A stretch of 64,000 bases of DNA. Origin: Pseudomonas agarici (GTDB taxonomy: Bacteria; Pseudomonadota; Gammaproteobacteria; Pseudomonadales; Pseudomonadaceae). The position numbers were made by a program, and so were the translations under genes. Numbering within the stretch: position 1 is the stretch's first letter; each line of letters opens with the position of its first letter. Where the stretch lies: contig NZ_FOAR01000013.1 of the NCBI RefSeq assembly GCF_900109755.1, positions 1 through 64,000 of the forward strand, read 5' to 3'. Positions 49,057 through 58,418 of the stretch are shown here, piece after piece. The notes beneath the pieces are model-generated. The model ran no database searches and had not been told where the DNA came from. It worked only from the letters and a program-made list of their open reading frames with translations.

Positions 49057-49599
49057 ATGCCGCACTGGCTAGTGATTGATCTGGAAGCCACGACGGATGA
49101 AGGGGGCTGGCCGCTGGCGGAGATGGAAATCATCGAAATCGGTGCCACTCTGGTCAACCGCGAGGCCCGCGAGCAGGACCACTTCCAGCGTTTCGTGCGT
49201 CCCCTGCGCAGGCCACTGCTGACGCCCTTTTGCCGGAAACTGACGCATATCACCCAGGCTAACATCGACAGTGCCGCGCCGCTGACCGAGGTCTTGGAAG
49301 CATTCGAGCGCTGGCTCGGCCAACATCGGGAACGACTGGAGGGCTGGGCCAGTTGGGGCGATTATGACCGTCGACAATTGGAGCAGGATTGGCGACTCCT
49401 GCAACTGAGCAGCCTATTGAACCGGCTCCCTCACGCCAACCTCAAGCAACGTTTCGCCACGGCCCGTAAGTTGCAAAAACCTCCCGGTCTGAACACCGCC
49501 CTGCAACTGGCAGGCATGCAGTTCAGCGGGCAGCAGCACCGGGCGCTGGAAGACGCGCGCAATACCGCGCGGTTGTTACCGCTGATCCTGCCGAGCTGA
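49057..49599 (+). CDS. 3'-5' exonuclease, DEDDh type (ERI-1-like)
   Basis: 180 aa. Exonuclease motifs: Exo[13 protein letters not shown] (Asp and Glu), ExoII region [13 protein letters not shown], Exo[16 protein letters not shown] (His and Asp). The size and the LEATTD motif fit the ERI-1/PrnC-like group of small RNA or DNA trimming nucleases. The ATG at 49057 ([11 protein letters not shown]) follows GGAG; a longer frame from 49000 adds an unlikely leader. Cellular role not known. Confidence 0.85.
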   Translation: MPHWLVIDLEATTDEGGWPLAEMEIIEIGATLVNREAREQDHFQRFVRPLRRPLLTPFCRKLTHITQANIDSAAPLTEVLEAFERWLGQHRERLEGWASWGDYDRRQLEQDWRLLQLSSLLNRLPHANLKQRFATARKLQKPPGLNTALQLAGMQFSGQQHRALEDARNTARLLPLILPS

Positions 49600-49708
49600 T
49601 GTCAGCTTTCCGCACAAACCTGCAACAGCGTCTTCAATGCGTGACGAGGCAAAAGCGCTTGGGCATACTGGTCGGCCAATTTTTTCAGCTCATTTCGAGG
49701 AGTCGCCC

Positions 49709-49990
49709 ATGTTTAAAGTCAACGAGTACTTCGACGGCACCGTCAAGTCGATTGCCTTCGCACAAGCCGAAGGCGCGGCCACCATCGGCGTCATGGCTCC
49801 AGGCGAATACGAGTTCGGTACCGCCCAACGTGAAATCATGCACGTGGTGTCCGGCGCCCTGACCGTCAAGCTGCCTGACAGCAGCGACTGGGAAACCTTC
49901 GCCAGCGGCAGCCAATTCAACGTACCGGCCAACAGCAAGTTTCAGCTGAAAGTCGCCGTGGAAACCGCGTATCTGTGCGAATACCGCTGA
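49709..49990 (+). CDS. ppnP: PpnP, pyrimidine/purine nucleoside phosphorylase
   Basis: 93-aa single-domain cupin of the former DUF1255 family, matching end to end: [62 protein letters not shown]. Phosphorolysis of nucleosides in salvage. Start at 49709 after GAGGAG. Followed by an intrinsic terminator. Confidence 0.93.
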   Translation: MFKVNEYFDGTVKSIAFAQAEGAATIGVMAPGEYEFGTAQREIMHVVSGALTVKLPDSSDWETFASGSQFNVPANSKFQLKVAVETAYLCEYR

Positions 49991-50012
49991 GTCCGGGCGG
50001 GTAATACCAGAA

Positions 50013-50035
50013 CGGCGCCCGCGGGCGCCGCTTTT
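50013..50035 (+). terminator. Intrinsic terminator after ppnP
   Basis: CGGCGCCC, GC, GGGCGCCG then CTTTT: a perfect GC-rich stem with a short U-run, 22 bp after the ppnP stop. Confidence 0.8.
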
Positions 50036-50104
50036 GATGGGCCGGATTCAAGTCCCGCATCAGCGCTTGCGTGCGGCATCGCGAGCAGCAATGCATCGAG
50101 CATG

Positions 50105-50195
50105 AACTCAACGATTGCCCCAACCGCTCGCTGATATCGGCAACCAGCGAAAACATGCGGAGGGTCAACGTCAAGGGCGGCTGATAACGGATCAT
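50105..50195 (-). pseudogene. Relic of a Fic-family gene (N-terminus only)
   Basis: From the ATG at 50195 the minus strand reads MIRYQPPLTLTLRMFSLVAD and ISERLGQ, matching the characteristic start of Fic/DOC AMPylators (Y-x-P-P-F-T-I-T, I-L-x-L-V-x-E-I-S-E-x-L-G). After about 27 residues the similarity stops, and the HPFxxGNGR active site is nowhere nearby. Read as a deleted gene. Confidence 0.5.
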
Positions 50196-50256
50196 ATCCT
50201 CGTCCGACTAGCCATCATGGGGAATCATAATGCCCGATCATGCAAGCTGCGGCCTA

Positions 50257-52016
50257 TCAATGTTCAACAGTATTGAACTGCAACGCCGCCAGCCGTGCAT
50301 ACAAAGGGTTGCTCGCAATCAGTTCGGCGTGGCTACCGACCGCCACCAGCTTGCCCTGATCCATCACCGCAATCCGGTCGGCGTTCTGCACCGTGGCCAG
50401 GCGGTGGGCGATCACTAGAGTGGTGCGGCCTTGCATCAGGTTGGGCAGGGCTTGCTGGATCAGGTGTTCGCTCTGGGCATCGAGGGCGCTGGTGGCTTCG
50501 TCCAACAGCAGGATCGGCGCATCCACCAATAATGCCCGCGCAATCGCCAGGCGTTGGCGCTGGCCGCCGGACAGGCCCAGACCGCCATCGCCCAGATGGG
50601 TCCGGTAGCCGTCGGGCATCTGCAGGATGAAATCGTGGGCATGGGCGATCCGCGCCGCCGCGCGAACCTGCTCGTCGCTGGCCGTCGGGTTGCCGTAGCG
50701 GATGTTCTCCTCGACGCTGCCGAAAAACAGCGCCGGACTTTGCGATACCAGGGCAAAACAGCGCCGTAGGTCAAGCGGGTCGAGCTGGGTCAGGGGTTGC
50801 CCATCGAGCAGCAAGCGTCCCTGCTGCGGGTCGTGGAAACGCAGCAACAGGTCGAACAGGGTCGACTTGCCCGCTCCCGAGGGTCCCACCAGGGCCAGGG
50901 TCTCACCGGCCTTGACGGTCAGGTCGAGGCCGTCGATGGCGTAGCTGTCAGGTCGTGACGGATAACTGAAACGCAGGTTCTCCAGCACCAGGTTACCGTT
51001 GACCCGTTCGGCCAGCTGTACCAGACCACTGGCCGGCGCGGTGATCTCGTTGTTCGAGCGCAGCAATTGGCCGATGCGCTCCGCCGCCCCTGCCGCCCGT
51101 TGCAGTTCGCCGATCACCTCGCTGAGGGTGCCGAAGGCGCTACCGACGATGAGGCTGTAGAAGACAAAGGCCGCCAGTTCACCGTTAGAGATGGTGCCGG
51201 CGATCACGTCCATGCCGCCGACCCAGAGCATCACGCCGACCGCCCCGAGCACCAGCACGATCACCAGGGTAATCAGCCAGGCACGCTGGACAATACGCTG
51301 GCGCGCAGTTTGGAAGGCCTGCTCGACGGTCACCGCAAAGCGCTGCTGGTCCTGCATCTGGTGGTTGTAGGCCTGCACGGTCTTGATTTGGCCCAGGGTT
51401 TCGTACACATAGCTGCCGACATCGGCGATACGGTCCTGGCTCAGGCGCGACAGACTGCGCACCCGTCGTCCGAAGATCAGGATCGGCGCCAGTACCAGGG
51501 GCAAGGTAACCACCACGATACTGGTCAGCTTGGGGTTGGTGATAAACAACAGTACCACGCCACCGATAACCATCAGCGTGTTGCGCAGGAACAGCGACAA
51601 GGAGGAGCCGATCACCGACTGCAGCAAGGTCGTGTCGGCGGTCAATCGCGACTGGATCTCCGAGCTGCGATTGTTCTCGTAGAACCCCGGATGCAGGTAG
51701 ATCAGGTGGTTGAAGACCTGTCGACGAATGTCGGCCACTACCCGTTCGCCGATCCACGACACCAGGTAGAAGCGCGCGAACGTACCAACGCCAGGCCCAG
51801 CACCAGCAGCAGGAACAGGCCGATGGATTGGTTGAGCAGGTCCGGCGACTGGGTCATGAAGCCCTGGTCCACCAGCAGGCGAATACCCTGGCCCATGGAC
51901 AAGGTGATGCCGGCGGTGACGATCAGCGCCAGCAAGGCACCGATGGCCTGCCAGCGATAAGGCGCGACAAAACGGCTGGCCAGGCGGATGGCCCGGCGTT
52001 GGTGAGCTGAAAGCAT
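50257..52016 (-). pseudogene. ABC exporter (MsbA-like, fused membrane and ATPase domains), broken by a -1 frameshift
   Basis: Two frames join into one normal protein. 52016 to about 51785 encodes MLSAHQRRAIRLASRFVAPY through GLFLLLVLGLALV; the next frame carries FARFYLVSWIGERVVADIRR to the end, with Walker A GPSGAGKST, signature LSGGQRQR, Walker B PILLLDEATSALD and the H-loop VIAHRLA. The reading jumps at TTGGTACG near 51787, where one extra G (TTGGGTACG) would restore the frame; the total would then be 587 codons, a normal half-transporter size. It is a recent inactivating mutation or a sequencing error. Substrate unknown. Confidence 0.85.
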
Positions 52017-52257
52017 GAAGGCGGATCCATGAGGGAATGAACAGAGCCTACACCGAAGTTCGGCTGAACTTTCGCAAACGCAATCAATCAGGTGAATGAT
52101 GACCGCGAGCGCCAGCGCCCGGTGGCCTGACACTCAACCGGCGACAATGTGCCCTTTCGATTGCCCTACTTAATACAGCCTTATGTGGTAGAGGGTTGTC
52201 ACAGCCCGGTCATGCCACGGTTATACACTTGCCAAGCACCTGATGAGGAGACAGGCC

Positions 52258-52434
52258 ATGGACTTGCAACACAACACCCACCGGATCCCCGTGATTCGTC
52301 ATCCCAAGCCCGAAACATTGGGCTGCGCGGTTATCGACGCAGCCGGGCGCGAAATTCCGATCACAGAAGAAATGATCCAGAAAGCCTGCCGCGAACTGGA
52401 ACCGCAATTGGACAAGCCCACGCCGCAAAACTGA
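52258..52434 (+). CDS. Small conserved Pseudomonas protein (PA1571-like)
   Basis: 58 aa: MDLQHNTHRIPVIRHPKPET, then LGCAVIDAAGREIPITEEMIQKACREL. Soluble, no motif of known function. The ATG follows GAGGAG. It resembles the small PA1571 family of pseudomonads, and the pdxB-tusA-rlmM-acnA neighbours support that. A strong terminator follows. Confidence 0.65.
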   Translation: MDLQHNTHRIPVIRHPKPETLGCAVIDAAGREIPITEEMIQKACRELEPQLDKPTPQN

Positions 52435-52454
52435 CAGCCCGAAGGCTTTTATCG

Positions 52455-52480
52455 ACCCGGTCTTGATACCGGGTTTTTTC
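52455..52480 (+). terminator. Intrinsic terminator after the small protein gene
   Basis: ACCCGGT, CTTGAT, ACCGGGT followed by six T: textbook Rho-independent terminator, 21 bp after the stop. Confidence 0.92.
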
Positions 52481-52492
52481 TGTCCGGCGCTA

Positions 52493-53635
52493 TCAGACCA
52501 ACACCGCGCCCAGGGCCAGGACCATCTGCCGCAACGCCACGGACTCGCCGTTGATCTTCACCGACAGCCCTTCGATTTCACGTCGCTCGGGGTAGTGCTT
52601 GCGCAACAGGTCGAACGCCACCCGTTGTTCGGCCACATTGCCGGTCAGGCTGCGGCGAAAATCCGCGTCGTCGCGGCGCGGGTCGTACACGGCGCGACAG
52701 ATCATCGCCATGGCCCAGGCCGGGTCTGTGTCGGCATCGAGGGTGATTTGCGCCAATGCCGGCTTGGGCAGCAGGTCGTCGAGGCTGACCATCGGCGCCT
52801 GGTCGATAAAGGCGCAGTAGGCCTGATAGATCTGCGCCGTGCCACGCTGCTTGCCGTCGAGGCTGTAGCCCGCGATATGCGGCGAACCGAGTACGCAGAG
52901 TTCTGCCAGTTCGATGTCCACCTGCGGCTCGGCTTCCCACACGTCAAGCACTGCTTGCAGGTCTTCGCGCTCCAGCAGTACGTCGCGCAAGGCGGCGTTA
53001 TCCACCACCGGACCACGGGCGGCATTGATCAACCAGGTGCCGGGCTTGAGTTGCTCCAGCCGTTGGCGATCCAGCAGGTGCCAGGTCGACATTGCCCCGG
53101 AACGGGTCAGGGGCGTATGCAGGCTGATCACGTCGCACTGCTCGATGATCTGTTCCAGCTCGACATAATCCCCGCCCTCGACCGCCTGGCGTGGTGGGTC
53201 GCACACCAATACCTTCCAGCCCAAGCCGCGCAAGACCTTGATCAGGCGCCCGCCGACTTCGCCGGCACCGATCACGCCATAGGTACGACGGGACAGCTCG
53301 GCGCCCTCAATCTCGGCCAGGGTCAACAAGCTGCCCAGCACGTAGTCGACCACGCCACGAGCGTTGCAACCGGGTGCGCTGGACCAGTGGATCGCGGCCT
53401 CCTGGAAATAATCCAGGTCCAGGTGATCGGTACCGATGGTGCAGGTGCCGACAAACCGCACCGCACTGCCTTCGAGCAGCTCGCGGCTGACCGGGGTCAC
53501 CGAACGCACCAGCAGCACATCCGCCTCGGCCACCGCCGCACGATCGATGGCGCGCCCCGGCAGGCGGCGGATCTCGCCGAAACCGGCAAAAAAGGCATCG
53601 ATCAACGGGATATTCTCATCGGCAACAATCAGCAT
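52493..53635 (-). CDS. pdxB: PdxB, erythronate-4-phosphate dehydrogenase
   Basis: 380 aa D-2-hydroxyacid dehydrogenase of pyridoxal phosphate synthesis. N-terminal [18 protein letters not shown], Rossmann motif [12 protein letters not shown], catalytic segment [17 protein letters not shown], His in [13 protein letters not shown], and the PdxB-specific C-terminal dimerisation domain. Start at 53635 chosen over an upstream ATG at 53683. Confidence 0.95.
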   Translation of the reverse strand: MLIVADENIPLIDAFFAGFGEIRRLPGRAIDRAAVAEADVLLVRSVTPVSRELLEGSAVRFVGTCTIGTDHLDLDYFQEAAIHWSSAPGCNARGVVDYVLGSLLTLAEIEGAELSRRTYGVIGAGEVGGRLIKVLRGLGWKVLVCDPPRQAVEGGDYVELEQIIEQCDVISLHTPLTRSGAMSTWHLLDRQRLEQLKPGTWLINAARGPVVDNAALRDVLLEREDLQAVLDVWEAEPQVDIELAELCVLGSPHIAGYSLDGKQRGTAQIYQAYCAFIDQAPMVSLDDLLPKPALAQITLDADTDPAWAMAMICRAVYDPRRDDADFRRSLTGNVAEQRVAFDLLRKHYPERREIEGLSVKINGESVALRQMVLALGAVLV

Positions 53636-53751
53636 GGCAGGCTCCTTTCGCGGACCCGCAGTGTGGCGCAGATTGTCAGCCACGGCCAGTCGGCGATTGG
53701 CCTGGGATTAGAAGGCTCATCCCGTGCGCCTACACCAAGTGCCCTTCGTTC

Positions 53752-54003
53752 CTAACCGAGTTTCTTGCGGATCCAGTACAGATAAGTACCGGCTTCTTCC
53801 CGCTGTTCCACCAGTTGGTGATCAAGGAACACACAAAACTTGGGGATATCGCGGCGGGTCGACGGGTCGGTGGCAATCACCTTGAGCAGGCCTCCGGGCT
53901 GCAGGTCGCGGATATGCTGGTGCAGCATCATTACCGGCTCGGGGCAGTTGAGGCCGGTGGCATCGAGGGTGCCGTCAACGTTGGGGTCGTGGGACTGGGT
54001 CAT
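53752..54003 (-). CDS. tusA: TusA, sulfur-carrier protein
   Basis: 83 aa with the sulfurtransferase motif [13 protein letters not shown] (persulfide Cys followed by Pro-Glu-Pro) and the typical end [12 protein letters not shown]. Passes sulfur from IscS to tRNA 2-thiouridine synthesis. In P. aeruginosa it sits beside rlmM and acnA (PA1564-PA1562); here two terpene cyclase genes intervene. Confidence 0.95.
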   Translation of the reverse strand: MTQSHDPNVDGTLDATGLNCPEPVMMLHQHIRDLQPGGLLKVIATDPSTRRDIPKFCVFLDHQLVEQREEAGTYLYWIRKKLG

Positions 54004-54084
54004 GCTTCACTCCTGAAACCAGACCGACATTGTCGCGCAAACCACAACGTGACGTCACCTATCACGGCCTTTATCAACCCTCAT

Positions 54085-55152
54085 TCATCCGGCACGCGCC
54101 GGATCGTAGTGCCACCACCAGGCGATAGCAGCAATGGGCAACGGTTCGATGCTCTCATCCAACGGTCTGTCCGCCAGCTCTCCACCCTCCAGACAGATCT
54201 CACCATCAAGTCCATTGAGAAAAATATAGCGCGGATTGTTCAAGTGCCACTTGAGCACGCCACTGATGTAGTAACTCAAGCGCTCGACATAGCGTCTGAT
54301 CGCAGGAGTCCCCTCCTCGATCAGTTGCTCTTGCAGCCGCATAAACAATCCCTGGACCCGATCTCGCATACGAATCGCTGACATAATAGCGTCCTCTACC
54401 GAACAGCCCTGCGTCCGCCTGATGACATCGATCAGGTTATGCCCACGCTTATCACGGCTACGCATCATCTCCTTGGGAAAAGAGAACAAATCGTTATCCC
54501 AGGTCGCAAAAGTCGCGGCCATTTCAGTCAATGCCATGACCGGCCGACTCGCCAACTCTCCCTCACTGATGTCAATACGCGGAACCACATAACAGAACGG
54601 TGGAAATGTCATGCCTCCACCGCCAAAAAGACGCTGAATGATGTAGTCGTTCAATGACGGCTGCAAACTGACCGATTTCCACATTTCAGCCATGAAGTAG
54701 GTGCGCATGACCGAGACGAAACGTGAAGCATGGAGTGGCAGACCGTGTGCCTGCATTCGAATCCGGATGTCTCTCAAGGCCATCCCATATCGGTCCTGCG
54801 TATCCAGTGGCAACTCGGGAGATTCCAGATGTCTCTGGATCCGGCTTGTCGTGTCAATCAATGCCCGGGTGTCCTGACTCTCGGGACCTTCGTCGCACAC
54901 CTCATCGTCGTAGGCAAATGTCCACATCATATAGTCGGTGCCGATCTGTGCCAGCTCATCCGATCCTTGCGGATAGATCATGCCGCACAACTCGCCGATT
55001 CCGCTGACTTCCAGGCGTCGGCGCTGCAGATCATCGGCGAACAACTTCCAACGCTCCATCCAGGTCATGCAGCGAGGTAACAACAGATCGGTATTCGGGT
55101 GTCGAGCATGCGGAAGTGGGCAATAAACAGGGGGCAATCTGACAGGCCGCAT
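54085..55152 (-). CDS. Class I terpene synthase
   Basis: 355 aa, all-alpha terpenoid cyclase of the bacterial type. Both metal-binding motifs are present: the acidic DDEVCDE (D82, D83 onward) and the NSE triad NDLFSFPKE (N220, S224, E228), plus the late R-Y pair in NNPRY. These bind three Mg ions and ionise a prenyl diphosphate. Chain length and product cannot be read. GGAG lies before the ATG at 55152, preferred over an in-frame ATG at 55194. Divergent from a class II-type cyclase, with which it probably forms a two-step pathway. No prenyl diphosphate synthase is nearby. Confidence 0.85.
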   Translation of the reverse strand: MRPVRLPPVYCPLPHARHPNTDLLLPRCMTWMERWKLFADDLQRRRLEVSGIGELCGMIYPQGSDELAQIGTDYMMWTFAYDDEVCDEGPESQDTRALIDTTSRIQRHLESPELPLDTQDRYGMALRDIRIRMQAHGLPLHASRFVSVMRTYFMAEMWKSVSLQPSLNDYIIQRLFGGGGMTFPPFCYVVPRIDISEGELASRPVMALTEMAATFATWDNDLFSFPKEMMRSRDKRGHNLIDVIRRTQGCSVEDAIMSAIRMRDRVQGLFMRLQEQLIEEGTPAIRRYVERLSYYISGVLKWHLNNPRYIFLNGLDGEICLEGGELADRPLDESIEPLPIAAIAWWWHYDPARAG

Positions 55153-55352
55153 CGTGGATGCTCCGCTCAAGAAAAGTAACAACCCGAGCAGCAAACACCT
55201 TTGACAAATAACACGTCAACGAAATTAACGAAATAAGCCGACTGCCAGCAGCTTATTAATAAATATAAAAGATAACTAAAGGCACTTAAAAACAACCTCC
55301 TATCTCAAAAAATTCTACGCCTGGATTTAACACGATTACTTAATTCAAAAAA
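55153..55352. promoter_or_regulatory. AT-rich divergent promoter region of the terpene gene pair
   Basis: 200 bp, strongly AT-rich beside its GC-rich surroundings. It contains AACGAAAT twice (55218 and 55227, 9-bp step) and a TTGACA at 55201-55206. No PvdS or Fur box is evident. The two cyclase genes start from its ends and may be co-regulated. Confidence 0.4.
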
Positions 55353-56957
55353 ATGACGTTATTCTCAGCCGAACAACCACCATGTAGAAAAATGAGCATG
55401 AGGATGTCCGTCGCAAAGGGCTCTCTCATATCATCCATTGACCGTTGCGTTCGCCAGGTGAGCGATCATCTGCAGACAGGGATCGATGATCGAGGTGCCG
55501 TCAATCAGCGTTGCCAAAGCCGGATACTGGAATCGGTGCTGATGCTGCACCTGTTGCGCCAGACGAAACGTTATCCCGCCGCGCAGGATCGACTGCTCTC
55601 GTTTCTGCGCGAGCGCCATGGGGCGGTTGGCAACAACCAACTGGACAATCTGCTGCTGGACGCCTTCCTGAGCGCAACTCCCAGCCGAGTGGAAGAGTTT
55701 GTCGCCCTGGCTCCCGAGCACTTGGCCACCCCGCGCAAACGCTGGATGTTATCGACTTGTCTGGCCCTGTCGGGCGCCTGCTCCTACCTGCCCGATGCCG
55801 ACATTGGCGCTATCCACTATGAAAACCAGGTCTCCTGGGTCGGCATGATGTTGTGTGCAATCAAGATAGTGAATGCTTGCGCAAGGCAACGCCAGGCGCT
55901 GCTGGAGCCAAGGGACTGTCAGTTCCTGATTGATCAACTGGAGCATGGCAGCCAGCGGGAACTCTGGGAGGGCAATCTCCTGGCCCATCTCTGGGCCCTC
56001 CTGGCCCTGCATGCACTCGAACCGGCGCATCCGTTGATTGACAATGGCCTCATTATTATCCTCGACAACCACAACCCGGACGGTGGATTGCCTTTTATCA
56101 GCCACATGACTGTCTACCTGACAGCCTTCGCCGGCATCGCCCTGAAGAACGCGGATGGCCCCTCGTCCAGGCTTGGACAGATGGCCGACTACCTCGCGAA
56201 ACAGCAAACGCCCAATGGCGGCTGGTCCTACAGTGAAGGAGTGCGGCAGACCGATGTTGATTGCACGTGCTGTGTCATCGACTATCTGTTTTCGATTGCA
56301 CCGCAGCGCCATGCCCGAACGATAAAACATGGTCTGGCCTATCTGTCAGCCATGGCCAACCCAGACGGCGGCTTTCCCACCTACCGGCGTCAACAACCGT
56401 CGGAAGTCACGATGACCGCGAATGCGCTCATCGCCTTTACTCCACACTGGCAAGCCCATGCCGATGTGCTGGTTGCGGCTCTCGGATTCCTGCTCCACGC
56501 GCAAGCACCGGGCGGCGCCTTCGAGCGCAGTTGGAGCCTGAGCGAAACCTTCGCCATTTCCCGGGTGGTTTCGGCCCTGAAGCGAGCCCCGAATGCCTGC
56601 ACCCACACACTGCACAGCGCCATCGATGCCGTGCGCGAAAATGCCACCCGGTATCTGCTGACCGCACAGCATCCGGACGGTGGTTGGGGCCACACTCCGG
56701 GCGAATCCAGCGATGTCATCAGTTCCGCCCACGGACTGTGTGCAGCGGCCCTACTGAACCATGACGGTCTCATGAAGCGCGGTTGGCATTATCTTCGTGC
56801 TCGGCAGTTGGCAGATGGCGGTTTCATCTCGATTCCCGATCAAGCAGGTCCACGCCCTTTTGCCTACGACTTTCCGATTCTGGCGAATATCTTTGCATTG
56901 AACGCTTTGGCCGAGTTGCGCCGATCCCGTCTTGCCAGCATCAGGTCTTCTTTTTGA
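55353..56957 (+). CDS. Class II terpene cyclase-like protein (squalene-hopene/CPS superfamily) with a DVDC acid motif
   Basis: 534 aa built of alpha-barrel repeats with QW-type turns: HNPDGGLPF, QTPNGGWSYSE, ANPDGGFPTY, QHPDGGWGH, LADGGFISIP. The catalytic acid site aligns at QTDVDCTCC (D301-V-D303-C304): the general-acid middle Asp is kept but the last Asp of D-x-D-D is Cys. The length suits bacterial copalyl-diphosphate-synthase-like enzymes and is short of squalene-hopene cyclases. It likely performs a protonation-initiated cyclisation whose product feeds the divergent class I enzyme. The start is uncertain: ATGs at 55353, 55392 and 55404 are all in frame and none has a strong ribosome binding site. 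Its 3' end overlaps rlmM by 17 bp. Confidence 0.75.
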   Translation: MTLFSAEQPPCRKMSMRMSVAKGSLISSIDRCVRQVSDHLQTGIDDRGAVNQRCQSRILESVLMLHLLRQTKRYPAAQDRLLSFLRERHGAVGNNQLDNLLLDAFLSATPSRVEEFVALAPEHLATPRKRWMLSTCLALSGACSYLPDADIGAIHYENQVSWVGMMLCAIKIVNACARQRQALLEPRDCQFLIDQLEHGSQRELWEGNLLAHLWALLALHALEPAHPLIDNGLIIILDNHNPDGGLPFISHMTVYLTAFAGIALKNADGPSSRLGQMADYLAKQQTPNGGWSYSEGVRQTDVDCTCCVIDYLFSIAPQRHARTIKHGLAYLSAMANPDGGFPTYRRQQPSEVTMTANALIAFTPHWQAHADVLVAALGFLLHAQAPGGAFERSWSLSETFAISRVVSALKRAPNACTHTLHSAIDAVRENATRYLLTAQHPDGGWGHTPGESSDVISSAHGLCAAALLNHDGLMKRGWHYLRARQLADGGFISIPDQAGPRPFAYDFPILANIFALNALAELRRSRLASIRSSF

Positions 56958-58008
56958 CATCCAGTCGACGCAGGTGGCAGGTCACTTCCTCGCGGTCGTG
57001 ATACAACTGCTTGCAGCCGATCGCCACCTTGATACCACGGGCCTTGAAGCCAGCCTCAATACGCGCCAGCAGACGCCGGACCTCGGCATAACGCTGCTTC
57101 ATCGGTAGTTTGAGGTTGACCACCGCTTCGCGACAATGGCCCTCGCCGATCCAGGCCTCCAGTAACGCCGCGTTGCGTGCCGGCTTCTCGACGATGTCGC
57201 AGACCATCCAATCCACTGGCTGCTTGGGCTTGAAGGTGAAGCCGTCGGCCATCAAGTGCTGCACCAGCCCTGTGTCCATCAAGCTTTCGGCCATCGGGCC
57301 GTTGTCGATGGCGGTCACCAGCATGCCGCGATTGACCAGTTGCCAGGTCCAGCCGCCGGGAGCCGCGCCGAGATCGACGCCGGTCATGTCGCCATTGAGC
57401 CGTTCTTCCCACTGATCGCGGGGAATGAAGTGATGCCAGGCCTCCTCCAGCTTGAGAGTTGAACGGCTCGGGGCGTCCTTGGGAAACTTCAGGCGCGCAA
57501 TGCCCATCGGCCACATCGCCGAATTATCCGCCTCGGCCATGCCGAGGAAGACTTCCCTGCCGCTCTTGAACGTCAGCAACAAGCGCGGCTTACCGGCATC
57601 TTCCACTAGTTTGCCGGCCTGGGTCAGGGCTTTGCGCAACGGACCTTCGAACTTTTTGCAGAAATTCGACAGTTCCTTGCCGTCGTTGGTATCGACCACC
57701 TCCAGCCAGAGGCTACCGCAGCGTGGAAACATCGCCAGTTGGGCGAGAATCACGCTGATACGGTCGGTTTCCGGCAAGTCGATAAAACTGCCTCGGGCCC
57801 ACTGGCGCGGGAAAATCAGTTCGGCAAAGCGCAGGCCGGCCATCAGCCGCACAGCGCCGTCATCTTCGCTGCAGACAAATTCGGCATAGGCGCTGCCGGC
57901 CCTGGCCTTGGCATAACCTACGACGTTGAGGTTCGCGGCATGCTCGGATATCTCGGAACAGACTTCGCCTTCGAAGCCGGGCCGGCAGTGCATAAAGAGG
58001 GTGTTCAC
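56941..58008 (-). CDS. rlmM: RlmM, 23S rRNA C2498 2'-O-ribose methyltransferase
   Basis: 355 aa. N-terminal NTLFMHCRPGFEGEVC, THUMP-like region, then a Rossmann methyltransferase domain with the SAM motif MTGVDLGAAPGGWTWQL and catalytic Asp/Lys in DWMVCDIVEKP and VNLKLPMKQR. The GTG at 58008 is chosen: AGGA lies 7 bp upstream and the next residues match the family start; the frame stays open for another 183 bp. Tail-to-tail overlap with the terpene cyclase gene. Confidence 0.93.
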   Translation of the reverse strand: MNTLFMHCRPGFEGEVCSEISEHAANLNVVGYAKARAGSAYAEFVCSEDDGAVRLMAGLRFAELIFPRQWARGSFIDLPETDRISVILAQLAMFPRCGSLWLEVVDTNDGKELSNFCKKFEGPLRKALTQAGKLVEDAGKPRLLLTFKSGREVFLGMAEADNSAMWPMGIARLKFPKDAPSRSTLKLEEAWHHFIPRDQWEERLNGDMTGVDLGAAPGGWTWQLVNRGMLVTAIDNGPMAESLMDTGLVQHLMADGFTFKPKQPVDWMVCDIVEKPARNAALLEAWIGEGHCREAVVNLKLPMKQRYAEVRRLLARIEAGFKARGIKVAIGCKQLYHDREEVTCHLRRLDVKKKT

Positions 58009-58152
58009 AAAAAAATCCTGGGCTGGGCGACTGTAACGACGAGGCTTGACGGCATCTTGCGGACTTTCCCGCCCCATCGCCGGCAAGCGGGCGCGTACAA
58101 ACGCGAACCTGTCACTTAAACCCGCGCATGATAGCCGAGTTGACAACCTCGT

Positions 58153-58309
58153 GGCCTGTACGGTGAGTAGGTGATCATGTACGGCTGACACACGGCCATG
58201 ACCGAGGCGCTGTCACCCGTCATAGCCCGCTATGGCGAGGAACCGCAACGCCCGTCGGAGGCCGGTGGCGCCGAAATTGACTCACAGAACTCGCCACACA
58301 CGCCACTAG
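58153..58309 (-). repeat. MITE-like dispersed repeat, copy 3
   Basis: Begins GGCCTGTACGGTGAG and ends TCACAGAACTCGCCACACAC. Its reverse complement follows copy 1 over nearly its whole length (GAGTTCTGTGAGTCAATTTC, GCCACC, CTCGCCATAGC, CAGCGCCT). It lies in the rlmM-acnA gap, over 40 kb from the other two. Confidence 0.75.
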
Positions 58310-58418
58310 TACTGCCCCGTAGAGTCCGACGATTAGCTAAATCTCAGGATCGGAGCTAGATTCAAGGCTCAGTTCGTTCCACCCGGCCCGTGCCGCGCGG
58401 GCCTCAAGGAGTCATTTC

